A stretch of DNA of 64,000 nucleotides from JAKAWQ01 sp963840545 (GCA_963840545.1 CAWIZE010000002.1:558001-622000), one strand, 5' to 3'. Shown: positions 36,277 to 46,103, counted from the first letter of the stretch. Notes: a model not told the origin generated them from the letters alone. A program made the numbers and translations.

Positions 36277-39200
36277 ATGATCTGTGCGCGCTGCGGCGCG
36301 GTCGTCGCGGAGGCAAGGCGGTTCTGCGGCGATTGCGGCTCGCCGCTGCCCTGGAAGTGCCGGGCCTGCGGCAGCGACAACGCTCCCGACAAGCGCTTTT
36401 GCGGCGACTGCGGCAGCGCGCTCGCCGCAGGCAGCGCGGATCCCCCCGCGCCACCGGCGCCGCCCGCGGTCGAACGCCGCCCGCTCACCGTCATGTTCGT
36501 CGACCTGATCGGATCAACCTCGCTCGGAACGCGGCTCGATCCCGAGGATCTCCGCGACGTGATCGCCGCCTTCCATGGCCTCGTCGCCGCCGTCATCGCG
36601 CAATTCAACGGCTTCGTCGCGCGCTACATGGGCGACGGCGTCCTCGCCTATTTCGGCTACCCCCACGCCCATGAGGACGACCCGGAACGCGCCGTCCGCG
36701 CGGGCCTCGCGCTCGTCGAGGCCGTGCGCCGCCTCGCCACCGTCGCCGGTCCCCCCGGCACGCTCGGCTCGCGCGTCGGCATCGCCAGCGGGCTCGTCGT
36801 GGTGGGCGACCTCATCGGCTTCGGCGCCTCGCTCGAATCCGCCGCCGTCGGCGATACGCCGAACCTCGCGGCGCGTCTCCAGGCCGCCGCCGCGCCCAAC
36901 GCCGTCGTCGTCTCCGGCACAACCCACGGCCTGGTCGGCGGACTCTTCGAATATCGGAAGCTCGGCCTCGGCATATTGAAAGGTCGGAGCGCCCCCGAGC
37001 GGGCCTGGGAGGTGCTCGGCGAAAGCGTGACCGATAACCGCTTCGAGGCGCTCCGCCGCGGCCGGGTTCCCCTCGTTGACCGCACCGAGGAGCTCGACCT
37101 GCTGGGCCGCCGCTGGGACCAGATCAAAAGCGGGGAGGGCCGTGTCGTCGTGATCGCGGGCGAGCCCGGCATGGGCAAGTCGCGCCTGGTCATGGCTCTC
37201 GAACAGAAGCTCCCCGCCGGCTCCTTCCGCCGCCTGCGCTTCACCTGCTCGCCCCACCACCGCGATACGCCGCTCTACCCGATCATTCGCCACATCGAGC
37301 GCAGCGCCGATTTCGAGCGCGGTGAATCGCCCGCCGTCAGGCGCGAGAAGCTCAGGCGCTCGCTTCCCGCCGCGGCGTCCGCGGACGATCAGTGGCTGCT
37401 CGCCGATCTCCTCTCGATCGCCGAGCCCGCGGACGCGCCGCCCGATTCGCTCGGCCCCCAGCGGCGCAAGGAGATGACCTTCGCCGCAATCCTTCATCAG
37501 TTCGAAGATCTCGCCGGCCGCTCGCCGATCCTCGCCGTGCTCGAGGATATCCATTGGGCCGATCCGACGACCCTCGATCTCCTGGCCCGCTTGGTCGAGC
37601 AGGCCGAGCGGCTGGCGATGCTGCTGATCGTGACCACGCGTCCCGGCTCCAATCCGGGATGGTCGTCCCGCCCCAACGTCACCGTCCAGCAGCTCAACGG
37701 GCTCGACCGGCGATTCTCGGCAGCGCTCGTCAAGGAGGTCATCTACCACCAGAGCCTTCCCCGGGACGTCCTCGAGCGGATCGTCGCCCACGCGGACGGC
37801 GTGCCGCTCTTCATCGAAGAGCTGACCAGGACGGTCATGGAGAGCGATCTTTCCAAGGATCGCGAAGTCACGCCGTCCGGCGAGCCGCTCTCGCCCGACG
37901 CGGTCCCGACATCGCTTCAGGCCTCGCTCATGGCCCGGCTCGATCGGCTTGCCCTCGGCAAGGACGCGGCGCAGACCGCCTCCGTCATCGGGCGCGATTT
38001 CTCCTTCGAAATTCTCCACGCGCTCGCGCAATCGCCGGCGCAGCAGCTCGCGCGCGCGCTCGGCGAGCTGGCCGAAGCCGGCCTCGTCATCGCCCGCGGC
38101 CAGCCGCCGGACGCGACCTACACCTTCAAGCACGCCCTCCTCCAGGATGCGGCTTACGCCTCCCTGCTCCGCGACCGGCGCCGCGCCATCCACCGGCGGG
38201 TCGCGGAGATCCTCGAGGAAGGCACGGTGGGCGTGGATTCGAGGCAGCCGCAGCTCATCGCCTGGCATTTTTCCGAGGCCGGCCTCGCCGCCAAGGCGCT
38301 CGAGCATTATCTCAAGGCCGCCGATCAGACGACCGGGCGCTTCGCTCTCGCGGAAATGGCGAGCCATCTCCGCAACGGCCTCCGCGAGATGCAAAAGCTT
38401 CCCGAGATCTCCCGAAAGGACAAGGCGCGAGCTTTCCCTGCTCGTCGCACTCGGCCGCGCCCTGATCGATCACCTCGGCTCGGGCAGCGACGAGGTCCGT
38501 GCCACGTTCGAGCGCGCCCGCGAAGTCTGCCTCGCCCTCGATCACCCCGACGAGCTCGTCCGGGTCCATGACGGGCTCCTCAATTTCCATTTCACCCACG
38601 CCGAGCCCGACCGGATCCTCGGCTACGCCGACGAGCTCGTCGCGGTCGGCCGCAAGGCCGGGAGCCGGCACGCGCGGCTCATGGCCCACCGCTCGGCGGG
38701 ATTCGCGCACCTCCTTTCGGGCCGCCTCGGCGCAGCGCGCGAGGAGATGGAGCGCTTCCTGGCGATGTACGACGTGGCGCGCGACGGTCCCGGATCGGGG
38801 CTCGCGACGCGCGATCCCAAGGTCTCCGTCTGCACCCTGCTCGGCATCTGCCTCACCGCGCTCGGGCTTCCCGATTCCGGCGCGGCGGTGAGCCTCGAAG
38901 GTCTCAGGCACGCGGTGGCGATCGATCACGTCGTCAGCCACGTCCTCGGCCTGCGCCGCGCCTGCGTGCGGCGCATGATGCAAAGGGATCCGCAAGGCGT
39001 CGCCGATCTCGCCCGCGAGCTCGCTGCGGTCAGCACCCGGTACGAAACCTTCAAGGGCGCCCGCGACGGCGCCATTTTCCGCTGCTGGGCGTCGTTTCGC
39101 GCCGACGGCGAGAGGGGCCTGCTCGCCGGCGCCGAGGATTGCATCGCCCACTTCGATGCGACCGGGCACTGGGCGCTGCTGCCGTTCTTCATGGCCTCGA

Positions 39201-39577
39201 TCGCGGAATTGCGCGGCGAGGCAGGCGATGCCGCCGCCGCGGCGAAACTGCTCGAGCGCGCTTGCGAGCTGGTCAACACCACCGGCGAGCGCTGGTGCGA
39301 AGCGGAGATCATCCGCCTGCAAGCGCGCTTCTGCGCGCGCGACCCGGGCGATGCCGAGGCCCTGCTCCTGAGCAGTCTCGAGAAGGCGAGAAACCAGTGC
39401 GCCAAGCTCTGGGAGCTGCGCACGGCAACCGACCTCGCCACGCTTCGGCGCGAGCAGGGCGAAGCCGCCGCGGCGCGCGAAGCTCTGGCGCCCGTCTATC
39501 GCTGGTTCAGCGAGGGCCGCGACACACCCGACCTCGTCGCCGCCCGCAGGCTGCTCTCGGAGCTTGGCGGATCATAG
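36277..39577 (+). CDS. Adenylate/guanylate cyclase-AAA-TPR multidomain protein, frameshifted by one base
   Basis: Signal protein with, in order: a double zinc ribbon (residues 3-47, four CxxC pairs, e.g. CARCG, CGDCG), a class III nucleotide cyclase domain (VMFVDLIGSTSLGTRL with the first metal Asp, GFVARYMGDGVLAYFGYP with the second), an AAA/NACHT-like ATPase (GEPGMGKSRL; LEDIHWADPTTLDLL), and C-terminal TPR-like helices. The first frame ends its coding sense near 38430 (SRKDK); the second, one base on, continues RELSLLVALGRALIDHL to the stop at 39577. The span is 3n+1; one base less gives 1099 aa. Both cyclase metal Asp residues are kept, so the domain may be active. A paralogue lies convergent at 39636-42992. 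Confidence 0.85.
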
Positions 39578-39635
39578 TCCGAGCGGCGGCCCGCCCCTCG
39601 TGCCCGAGCGCAGAATTTCGTCACTCGCGTAGCGA

Positions 39636-42600
39636 TCATGAAACCCTGCGATCCGATGCCAGGCTCTCCGCCGCACGCAGCTCGAACAGTTTCGCCGCCT
39701 GGCCTCGCGCGATCCCGATCGCCCGCCGGAAGCAGGCTTCCGCGGCGGGATCGCTCCGCAGGAGCTCGCCTTTCCGCCGCTGCAGCTCGGCCTCCAGCCA
39801 GGCCTCGCCGGTGTCGAGCGCGATGCCGAGCCCTTCGTCGATAAGGGCGAGCGCCTGGTCCGCGCGGCCCATCCCGGCGTGCACGTCGGCGAGCATCGCC
39901 CGCAGATGCGGGCCGAAAAGCCGGATTCCGCCGCCGCTCAGTCCCGCCATCGCCGCGGTGAGCAGCGCGCATCCTTCCTCGGGCCGTCCCTCGGCGGCGG
40001 CAACCCACCCGCGATAGGCCCTGCCGCGCGCGAGCCAGAAGCGGAAGCCCTGCTCGGCGGCGAGCCGGACCAGCTCCGAGGACGCCGCGTCGAGAGCGTC
40101 CCGCTCGCGCAGGATCCACGCGGTGTCGCACGCCACGGCGAGCGCCATCGCGAGCGTCGGCATGTGCCGCAATGTCCGCGCCTTTTCCAGGCTGGCCCGT
40201 GCCTCCGCGCTCGCCCGCTCGCCACGTCCCTGGCAGGCGAGGACCCGGCTCCGCGCCCGATGGAGCGCGGTCCGCGCATCGATCCCGAACGCGATCATCG
40301 GAAAATCCCGCGCTTGCGCCTCGCTCTCTTCGGTGAGACCCGCGAAGGTCCGTGCCGCCTCGTTCAGCCGGCCGAGAAAGAAGCAGCTCGTGCCGAGGCA
40401 GCCCACGGACATGACACGGATCTCGGGATCCGCGTGCGCCCGCGCCAGCGCGCGAAGCTCCCCGGCGATCGCGTGCGATGCCGCGACCTGCCCGGAAAAA
40501 AGCCGATGGAGCCACTCGCCGTAGAGCGCGCGGGCCAGCAGCTTCGTCGCGTGGGCGCCCTCGCCTCCGAGGCCGCGGCAAAGTGCCAGCGCGTCGGCGA
40601 ACGCCGCTCCGTGCTCGCGCGAGGCCAGCCCATGCAGGGCGAACTGCACGTTGCCGAGCGCCAGCGTGAGCTCGGCCTGGAGCAGCCGTCGCTCGCGCGC
40701 GAGCGGGATCTGCTCCGCGAGCGCGAGCCCGCGCGCCAGGTGCGCCCGCGCCTCCGGGAGCGCCGAGCGCGCAGCCGAGCCTTCGCCCGCCTCGCGGTAG
40801 CAGCGAGCCGCCTCCGCCGCCATTCCCGCCTGCTCGCAATGCAGGCCGATGAGCTCGGGCCGCACCTCCTCGCCCGACCCGGAGCGCCGCATCAGCTCCC
40901 GTGCGATCGCCCCGTGCAGCGCCTGGCGGCGCGCGCGCAGCAGCGTCTCGTAGGCGGCGTCGCGCAGCAGCGCATGCTTGAAGCTATAGACCGCATCCGG
41001 CGGCTCGCCCCGGCGCTGCACCAGGCTCGCACCCTCCAATCGGGCGAGGCCGCGCAGCAATTCGGCCGCCGGCAGCGCCGCCACGGCGGCGAGCAGGGGA
41101 TAGGGGAATTCGCGGCCGATCACCGCGCCCGCCTGCGCCACCGCTTTCGCCTCCCGCATGCGGTCGAGGCGGGCGATCAGCGCGGATTGCAGCGTCCGCG
41201 GGACGGCAACGGACGCTCCACCGGCGAGGCCCGCCTGCGGATCCTCCACCACCGCCCGCGCGAGCTCCTCGAGGAAGAGCGGCACGCCGTCGGCGTGCGC
41301 GACGATCCGGCGGCTGACGCCGGCTTCGATCTCCCCGCCGCCGAGCGCCCCGATCATCGTCTCTGCTTCGCAACGGTCGAGCCCGTTGAGGACGATCGTG
41401 CTGGCATGCGCGAGGCTCGTCCATGGCGGGATGAATTCCGGCCGGAAGGTCACGATCAGCAGCACCGCCAGCCCGGCCACGCGATCGACGAGCGCATCCA
41501 GCACCTCGCGCGAGGTGGGATCGATCCAGTGCGCATCTTCGAAGATCAGCAGGACCGGAAGCCGCGCCGCGACCGCGGCGAGCTGCCCGAGCAGCGCTTC
41601 GGCCGTCCGCTCGCGCCGCCGTCGCGGCGTGAGCTCGAGCCCGGGGAGCGTCGTCTTCACGGACAGCAGATCGGCGATCAGCGTGATCGCCTCGCTGTCC
41701 GCCCCGTTCCGGCGCAGCAGTGCCTCGAGTTTCCGCAAGCGCCGCGCGTCGTCGTCCCCGCGCCCTGATCCCGCGGCGCGTTCGAGATAGTCCGTGAACG
41801 GGTGATAGGCGCTGTCCTGGCGGTGCGGCGCGCAGGAGCAAACCAGCGGCGCGTGCGCCATGCCGGCGATGCGGGCGCGAAGCGCGCTCACCAGGCGCGA
41901 TTTGCCGATCCCCGCCTCGCCTTGCATCAGCACCACCCGGCCGCTGCCTTCCCGGGCCTGCTCCCAGCGGCGCAGCAGCAGCGCAAGCTCCTCCTCGCGC
42001 CCGACAAGGGGGGTCGCGCCGGCTTCGCTGAGCGCCGCGAACCGGCTCTCGACGGCGCGTTCGCCGATCACCCGGAAGGCGCCGGCCCGACCTTCCCGCG
42101 GCCCGCCTTCCTGCGAGCCGTATTCGAACAATCCGCGGGTCAGTTGCCGGCAGCCCGCCGAGATCAACACGCCGTCCGGCCCGGCGCGAGCGGCGAGCTC
42201 CCGGGCGAGGTCGGCCGCCTCGCCGAGGGCCAAGGGCAGGTCTCCGCCCGCATCGCCGATGACCACCGGCCCGCTGGCGATGCCGATCCGGGCATGCAAC
42301 GATGCGTCGCGTGCAACGATCTCCCCGGCCACCGCGCGGCTCACCGCGAGGCCGGCGCGGACCGCCCGCTCGGCGTCGTGCTCGTCCGCGTCCGGGTAGC
42401 CGAAATAGGCGAGCACGTCGTCGTTCAGCATCCTCGGGACGGTCCCGCCGAAGCCGCCGATCACCCGCGCGCAGCAGGCCTGATAGCGGGCGATCACCGG
42501 TTGCAGATCCTCGGGATCGAGCCCTGCGGAGAGGCCGGCCGAACCGGCGAGGCCGCAGCGCATGATGGTGAGCTGCCGGCGCTCCGCCGCCCGCGGCGGC

Positions 42601-42992
42601 CGCGCCCCCATCGGCGGAGCCTCCGGCTCGTCCGCCGCCGCGATGCTCCTCGGCCTGGCGGTGAATTTGTAGCCGACGCCGGGGACGGTCACGATCAGGC
42701 GCGGCGATCTCGGGTCGGGCTCGATCTTCCGGCGGAGCCGGCTGACGAGCACGTCCACGCTGCGGTCATAGGGCGCGGAGAGGCGGCCGGCGACCGCGTC
42801 CAGGAGATGATCCCGCCCGAGCACCCGGCCCGGGGCGCGAAGAAATGCCTGAAGCAGCGAAAATTCCGAGCGCCTGAGCGGCACGTCGCGCCCGTCCGCG
42901 CCGGCGAGCGTACGGCCGGAACGATCGAGCGTGTAGCTGGCGAAGCGCACGCAGTCCAAGGCCTCGGGCGCGGATGGTGCCGTATCGGCCAT
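39636..42992 (-). CDS. Winged-helix regulator with degenerate cyclase domain, AAA ATPase and TPR
   Basis: 1118 aa, intact. Residues about 15-110 form an OmpR/PhoB-type DNA-binding domain (RRSEFSLLQAFLRAPGRVL, SVDVLVSRLRRKIEPDP, VPGVGYKF). A cyclase-homology domain follows, in which the first metal-binding Asp is lost (LTIMRCGLAGSAGL where the paralogue has VMFVDLIGSTSL), although NDDVLAYFGYPDADEHD keeps the second. The ATPase has GEAGIGKSRL and IFEDAHWIDPTSREVLD; the C-terminal third is TPR-like. It is probably a transcription factor whose cyclase fold acts as a sensor, not an enzyme; this is inference. It converges on its paralogue with 58 nt between stops. Confidence 0.88.
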   Translation of the reverse strand: MADTAPSAPEALDCVRFASYTLDRSGRTLAGADGRDVPLRRSEFSLLQAFLRAPGRVLGRDHLLDAVAGRLSAPYDRSVDVLVSRLRRKIEPDPRSPRLIVTVPGVGYKFTARPRSIAAADEPEAPPMGARPPRAAERRQLTIMRCGLAGSAGLSAGLDPEDLQPVIARYQACCARVIGGFGGTVPRMLNDDVLAYFGYPDADEHDAERAVRAGLAVSRAVAGEIVARDASLHARIGIASGPVVIGDAGGDLPLALGEAADLARELAARAGPDGVLISAGCRQLTRGLFEYGSQEGGPREGRAGAFRVIGERAVESRFAALSEAGATPLVGREEELALLLRRWEQAREGSGRVVLMQGEAGIGKSRLVSALRARIAGMAHAPLVCSCAPHRQDSAYHPFTDYLERAAGSGRGDDDARRLRKLEALLRRNGADSEAITLIADLLSVKTTLPGLELTPRRRRERTAEALLGQLAAVAARLPVLLIFEDAHWIDPTSREVLDALVDRVAGLAVLLIVTFRPEFIPPWTSLAHASTIVLNGLDRCEAETMIGALGGGEIEAGVSRRIVAHADGVPLFLEELARAVVEDPQAGLAGGASVAVPRTLQSALIARLDRMREAKAVAQAGAVIGREFPYPLLAAVAALPAAELLRGLARLEGASLVQRRGEPPDAVYSFKHALLRDAAYETLLRARRQALHGAIARELMRRSGSGEEVRPELIGLHCEQAGMAAEAARCYREAGEGSAARSALPEARAHLARGLALAEQIPLARERRLLQAELTLALGNVQFALHGLASREHGAAFADALALCRGLGGEGAHATKLLARALYGEWLHRLFSGQVAASHAIAGELRALARAHADPEIRVMSVGCLGTSCFFLGRLNEAARTFAGLTEESEAQARDFPMIAFGIDARTALHRARSRVLACQGRGERASAEARASLEKARTLRHMPTLAMALAVACDTAWILRERDALDAASSELVRLAAEQGFRFWLARGRAYRGWVAAAEGRPEEGCALLTAAMAGLSGGGIRLFGPHLRAMLADVHAGMGRADQALALIDEGLGIALDTGEAWLEAELQRRKGELLRSDPAAEACFRRAIGIARGQAAKLFELRAAESLASDRRVS

Positions 42993-43210
42993 GCGCTTGG
43001 CCCCTTTGGGCAGCCCTCTTTCGGGTGCACGGACGCTAAGCGCGCACCGCGCCGCCCGGTGAGACCGGGATCACACGAAATGACGCAGGCGTATTTTTTT
43101 ACCATCCGCTTACAGCCGCGACATCGCGCGCTCACCCGGCTCCGCAAATCTCCGCATCGGGCCGCGGCTCGGAGAAGCCCGGCCCCGGACAGAAACAAAG
43201 GAGGAATCCC

Positions 43211-43456
43211 ATGAAGACCTATCTTCTCGCCACCCTCGGCGCGCTGCTGCTCCTGGTTCCCGCGCTCGCGGGCGCCGCGACGCTCGGCCAGCCGAACGGC
43301 CAGCCGCAATCCACCGCGGGCAGCTTCGTGTCCCAGCCCGCGCCTTCCTTCGCCGGCCAGGGCAGCGTCCCCGTGAGCGCGAGCATCCCGGGCAGCAATC
43401 CCGCGCTGCGTGACAGCACGATGTGGCTCGTCAACCAGACCGGCGGCGGCCGCTAG
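43211..43456 (+). CDS. Small secreted protein of unknown function
   Basis: 81 aa with a typical Sec signal peptide (MKTYLLATLGALLLLVPALAGA). The mature part, about 59 residues, is Gly/Ser/Pro/Gln-rich (QPNGQPQSTAGSFVSQPAP) and lacks Cys. ATG 43211 is preceded by AAAGGAGGA. A strong terminator follows 25 nt after the stop, so it is a single-gene transcript. It starts 218 nt from the divergent winged-helix regulator, which could control it; that is a guess from position. I do not recognise a family. Confidence 0.75.
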   Translation: MKTYLLATLGALLLLVPALAGAATLGQPNGQPQSTAGSFVSQPAPSFAGQGSVPVSASIPGSNPALRDSTMWLVNQTGGGR

Positions 43457-43480
43457 GCCGCCCGAAGATCCCAGCCGATG

Positions 43481-43527
43481 GCCAGGGCCTGCCCGGTGCG
43501 ACCGGGCGCGCCCTGGCTTCCTTTTCC
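43481..43527 (+). terminator. Rho-independent terminator after the small secreted gene
   Basis: Long GC stem: GCCAGGGC (43481-43488) and TGCCCGGT, loop GCG, then ACCGGGCG and GCCCTGGC (43510-43517), followed by the T-rich TTCCTTTT. Confidence 0.85.
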
Positions 43528-43877
43528 AGCCCCGCCCGCCATTTTCTCTCTCCGCCCGGCAATCCGGCGCGGGGAGCCAACGCCCCCGCCGCCGCCGACG
43601 ATTTCTTCAATGGGGATCGTCGTCTTGCCGATCGCGCGCTCGCGCTCCGCGGCTGCCGCCACGAAATCGACGCCAAGGACTGCCTCGGCGTGCGAGAGGA
43701 ACCCGAGCCGAAAGGTCTCGCGCGGTCAGCGAGTTCGAACATCGCACGAGGCCATCGCGGAACGGCTCGTCCGAGCTCGGCTTGCCGACGACGGCAGGCG
43801 CCGCTCGGCGGCCGAGTTGCGGGAATGGGTTTTCCAGGTCGGCTCGTCGCCATCGGCGGCCCAGTCGCCGCGGCCTC
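43528..43877. other. 350-nt stretch without a confident gene
   Basis: Between the terminator and the arsR promoter. On the minus strand two short frames read gene-like text: MFELADRAR (around 43715-43741) and, in another frame, ETFRLGFLSHAEAVLGVDFV followed by GKTTIPIEEIVGG (about 43600-43710). They could be pieces of a decayed or frameshifted gene. I do not recognise the family and cannot exclude chance in GC-rich DNA. Confidence 0.3.
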
Positions 43878-43928
43878 TTGATCAACATAGTAGTTGACTA
43901 TCAACTGAAATGTTGATAATAACCCCCC
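43878..43928 (+). promoter_or_regulatory. Predicted arsR promoter with overlapping operator dyads
   Basis: -35 TTGACT (43894-43899), 17-nt spacer, -10 TAATAA (43917-43922). Two overlapping dyads cover it: AGTTGA-CTA-TCAACT (43892-43906) and ATCAAC-TGAAAT-GTTGAT (43900-43917); a further TTGATCAAC lies at 43878-43886. The -10 ends only 6 nt before the arsR ATG (43929), so transcription should begin at or next to the start codon, giving a leaderless mRNA. The dyads are the likely target of the ArsR protein encoded next, i.e. autorepression. Confidence 0.75.
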
Positions 43929-44381
43929 ATGCCGGCGCCCTTCCTCCGCCCGGTCGACGCCGCCGCGGATCCCGAAGCCGAGCTTCTGGACCGGGTGTTC
44001 TTCGCCCTGTCCGATCCGGTGCGGCGGGCGATCCTGGAGCGGCTGGACGAAGGCTCCCTGCTGGTCTGGGAAGTCGCCGAACCCTTCGCGATCTCGCTGC
44101 AGGCGGTCTCGCGTCATATCCAGGTGCTCGCGCGCGCGGGCCTCGTGCGCCAGGAACGGTCCGGCCGGATCAGCCGGTGCAGCCTCGATGCCGGGCCCAT
44201 TTTCGCGGCCTCGCTCTGGATCAACCGCTACAGCAAATACTGGCAGGCGCAGTTCGATCTGCTGGCCGTCACGCTCGAAAACCTCACGCCGACACGCCAA
44301 CCCCAACCGGGCGAACCCCAACCGGGCAAACCCGAACGGGGCGAGCCCAAACCGCAAAGGAGGAAGCCCGATGCCCGCTGA
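43929..44381 (+). CDS. ArsR-family transcriptional repressor
   Basis: 150 aa winged-helix repressor. The DNA-binding domain spans residues about 16-105: ELLDRVFFALSDPVRRAILERL, then VWEVAEPFAISLQAVSRHIQVLARAGLV (recognition helix QAVSRHIQVL) and a beta wing QERSGRISRCSL. No metal-site ELCVCDL motif is present, so it is closer to the metal-independent ArsR types that sit next to DUF899 or SRPBCC genes. The C-terminus is a repetitive Pro/Gln/Lys tail (QPQPGEPQPGKPERGEPKPQ). It overlaps the next gene by 11 nt. There is no Shine-Dalgarno, consistent with the leaderless promoter. Confidence 0.9.
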   Translation: MPAPFLRPVDAAADPEAELLDRVFFALSDPVRRAILERLDEGSLLVWEVAEPFAISLQAVSRHIQVLARAGLVRQERSGRISRCSLDAGPIFAASLWINRYSKYWQAQFDLLAVTLENLTPTRQPQPGEPQPGKPERGEPKPQRRKPDAR

Positions 44382-44634
44382 TCGCAAAATCGTCTCCCCC
44401 GTCGAGTACCAGGATCGCCGCATCCCGTTTTCGATGGCGGAGCTGGCCGGCATCGGCGTGTTCCATGGCGATGCCGATGGTGCCGTGCTCCACACCTATT
44501 CCTGCCATTCGCGCGGCCTCGAGATGCTGAACGGCGCCTGCCACTCCCTCGCTCTCGCGCCCAAGGGTCGCGACGAGGATGGCCTGCGCCACCGCATGGA
44601 ACGGGTACGGCTGCACGACAGCGATGGAGCCTGA
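44371..44634 (+). CDS. Unrecognised 87-aa protein in the ArsR/DUF899 cluster
   Basis: ATG 44371 is preceded by a very strong AAAGGAGG inside the end of arsR. The product has no signal peptide. The middle reads ELAGIGVFHGDADGAVLHTY followed by SCHSRGLEMLNGACH, a C-H...C-H pair that could bind a metal or act in redox exchange. The end is charged (KGRDEDGLRHRMERVRLHD). It lies 1 nt before the DUF899 gene, so the genes are tightly co-transcribed. I do not recognise the family. Confidence 0.7.
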   Translation: MPADRKIVSPVEYQDRRIPFSMAELAGIGVFHGDADGAVLHTYSCHSRGLEMLNGACHSLALAPKGRDEDGLRHRMERVRLHDSDGA

Positions 44635-44635
44635 G

Positions 44636-45208
44636 ATGAGCTATCGTGACGATGCGGCAACGCTTGCCGCCTATCGCGGCCAGATCGCCGGGCTGCGCGC
44701 CAGGATGCGGGAGCTGCAGGCCGCGATCGAGCCCGAACCCGTGCAGGACTACGGTTTTGCCACACCGGACGGGACGGCCCGCCTCTCCGAGCTGTTCGGC
44801 GACAAGCGCGATCTGATCGTCATCCTCAACATGGGCGCGGCGTGTCCGTACTGCACCTTGTGGGCCGACGGGTACAACGGGCTCTATCCGCACATCGCCG
44901 ACCGCGCCGCGTTCGTCGTCAGCAGCCCCGATGCGCCGCAGGCGCAGCAGCGCTTCGCCGCCGGCCGCGGCTGGCGCTTCCCGATGGCGAGCCACGCCGG
45001 CACGAGCTTCGCCGGGGACATGGGCTACCGCAGCGAGAGCGGCGGCTATCTGCCTGGCGTCTCGGTGTTCCAGCGCGACGGCGCGCGCATCGTTCGCGTC
45101 GCCGACACCGGCCTCTGCCCGGGCGATGATTTCTGCCCGCTCTGGCACTTCCTCGATCTGCTGCCGGAGGGTTCGGCAGGCTGGCGGCCACGCTTCGGCT
45201 ACGCCTGA
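44636..45208 (+). CDS. DUF899 family thioredoxin-like protein (CPYC)
   Basis: 190 aa. The N-terminus is helical (YRGQIAGLRARMRELQAAIE); the thioredoxin-like core then shows DLIVILNMGAACPYCTLWAD, with a CxxC motif after a beta strand, and later AFVVSSPDAPQAQQRFAAGRG. The end has GDDFCPLWHFLDLLPEG. DUF899 proteins share the peroxiredoxin/thioredoxin fold, but their reaction is not established. The start ATG overlaps no gene and lies 1 nt after the previous stop. A second, divergent DUF899 copy follows. Confidence 0.85.
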   Translation: MSYRDDAATLAAYRGQIAGLRARMRELQAAIEPEPVQDYGFATPDGTARLSELFGDKRDLIVILNMGAACPYCTLWADGYNGLYPHIADRAAFVVSSPDAPQAQQRFAAGRGWRFPMASHAGTSFAGDMGYRSESGGYLPGVSVFQRDGARIVRVADTGLCPGDDFCPLWHFLDLLPEGSAGWRPRFGYA

Positions 45209-45288
45209 GCCGCCCCGGCAGGCACGGCCCGACGCCGTTCGGAACCTCGCATTGCCGCGCGCAGCACGCGGCGAGAAGGAGAGAAACG

Positions 45289-46053
45289 ATGACCGAGCAT
45301 AAAACCGGAACACGTGAAGAGTGGCTTGCGGCCCGGCTGGCGCTGCTCGCGGCCGAGAAGGAGCTGACGCGGCGCAGCGACGAGCTCGCGCGCCGCCGCC
45401 AGGAGCTGCCCTGGGTTCGCATCGACAAGGAGTACCGCTTCGCGACCGACGAGGGCGAGGCGTCCCTCGCCGATCTCTTCAGGGGGCGCTCGCAGCTCCT
45501 CGTCTACCACTACATGTTCGGGCCCGACTACACCGCGGGCTGTGCGACCTGCTCGACGATCGCCGACGGCTTCGACGGCTTCGTCGTCCACCTGGCGAAC
45601 CACGACGTGACGCTGATGGCGGTGTCGCGGGCGCCGCTGGCGAAGCTGCGGGCGTACCAGCGGCGGATGGGGTGGGGGTTTCCCTGGGCGTCTTCGCTCG
45701 GCGGCGACTTCAACTTCGACTTCAACGTCTCGTTCACCGAGGAGCAACAGCGCGAGGGGGCGATCGAATACAACTACGCGCGCGGCGGCCACGCGATGGA
45801 TGCGACGGCGGTCCCGGAGATTGTCGCCAGGAACGCGGACATGGCCGGAACCGACAGGGCCACGTACACCCGCGAGAGGCCGGGCATGAGCGCCTTCGTG
45901 CTCGAGGACGGCATCATCCACCACGCGTATTCCACCTATGCGCGCGGACTGGACGGCCTCTGGGGCATGTACCAGTGGCTCGACCGCGCCCCCAGGGGGC
46001 GCAACGAGAGCGGGATCTGGTGGCGCCGCCACGACGAGTACGACAAAGGCTGA
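45289..46053 (+). CDS. DUF899 family thioredoxin-like protein (CATC)
   Basis: 254 aa, the longer and better-known DUF899 type. Features: TREEWLAARLALLAAEKELT, ELPWVRIDKEYRFATDEGEA, LLVYHYMFGPDYTAGCATCSTIADGFDG with a CxxC after the first core strand, and the histidine-bearing C-terminal part IIHHAYSTYARGLDGLWGMYQWLDRAPRGR. The ATG at 45289 has GGAGAG 6 nt upstream. Only distantly similar to the preceding DUF899 protein. Redox function is inferred from fold and CxxC. Confidence 0.92.
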   Translation: MTEHKTGTREEWLAARLALLAAEKELTRRSDELARRRQELPWVRIDKEYRFATDEGEASLADLFRGRSQLLVYHYMFGPDYTAGCATCSTIADGFDGFVVHLANHDVTLMAVSRAPLAKLRAYQRRMGWGFPWASSLGGDFNFDFNVSFTEEQQREGAIEYNYARGGHAMDATAVPEIVARNADMAGTDRATYTRERPGMSAFVLEDGIIHHAYSTYARGLDGLWGMYQWLDRAPRGRNESGIWWRRHDEYDKG

Positions 46054-46103
46054 GCCAGGCCGCGGGCTTCGTCGGCGCAACCGGGACGGGAGGTCGCACG
46101 GCC

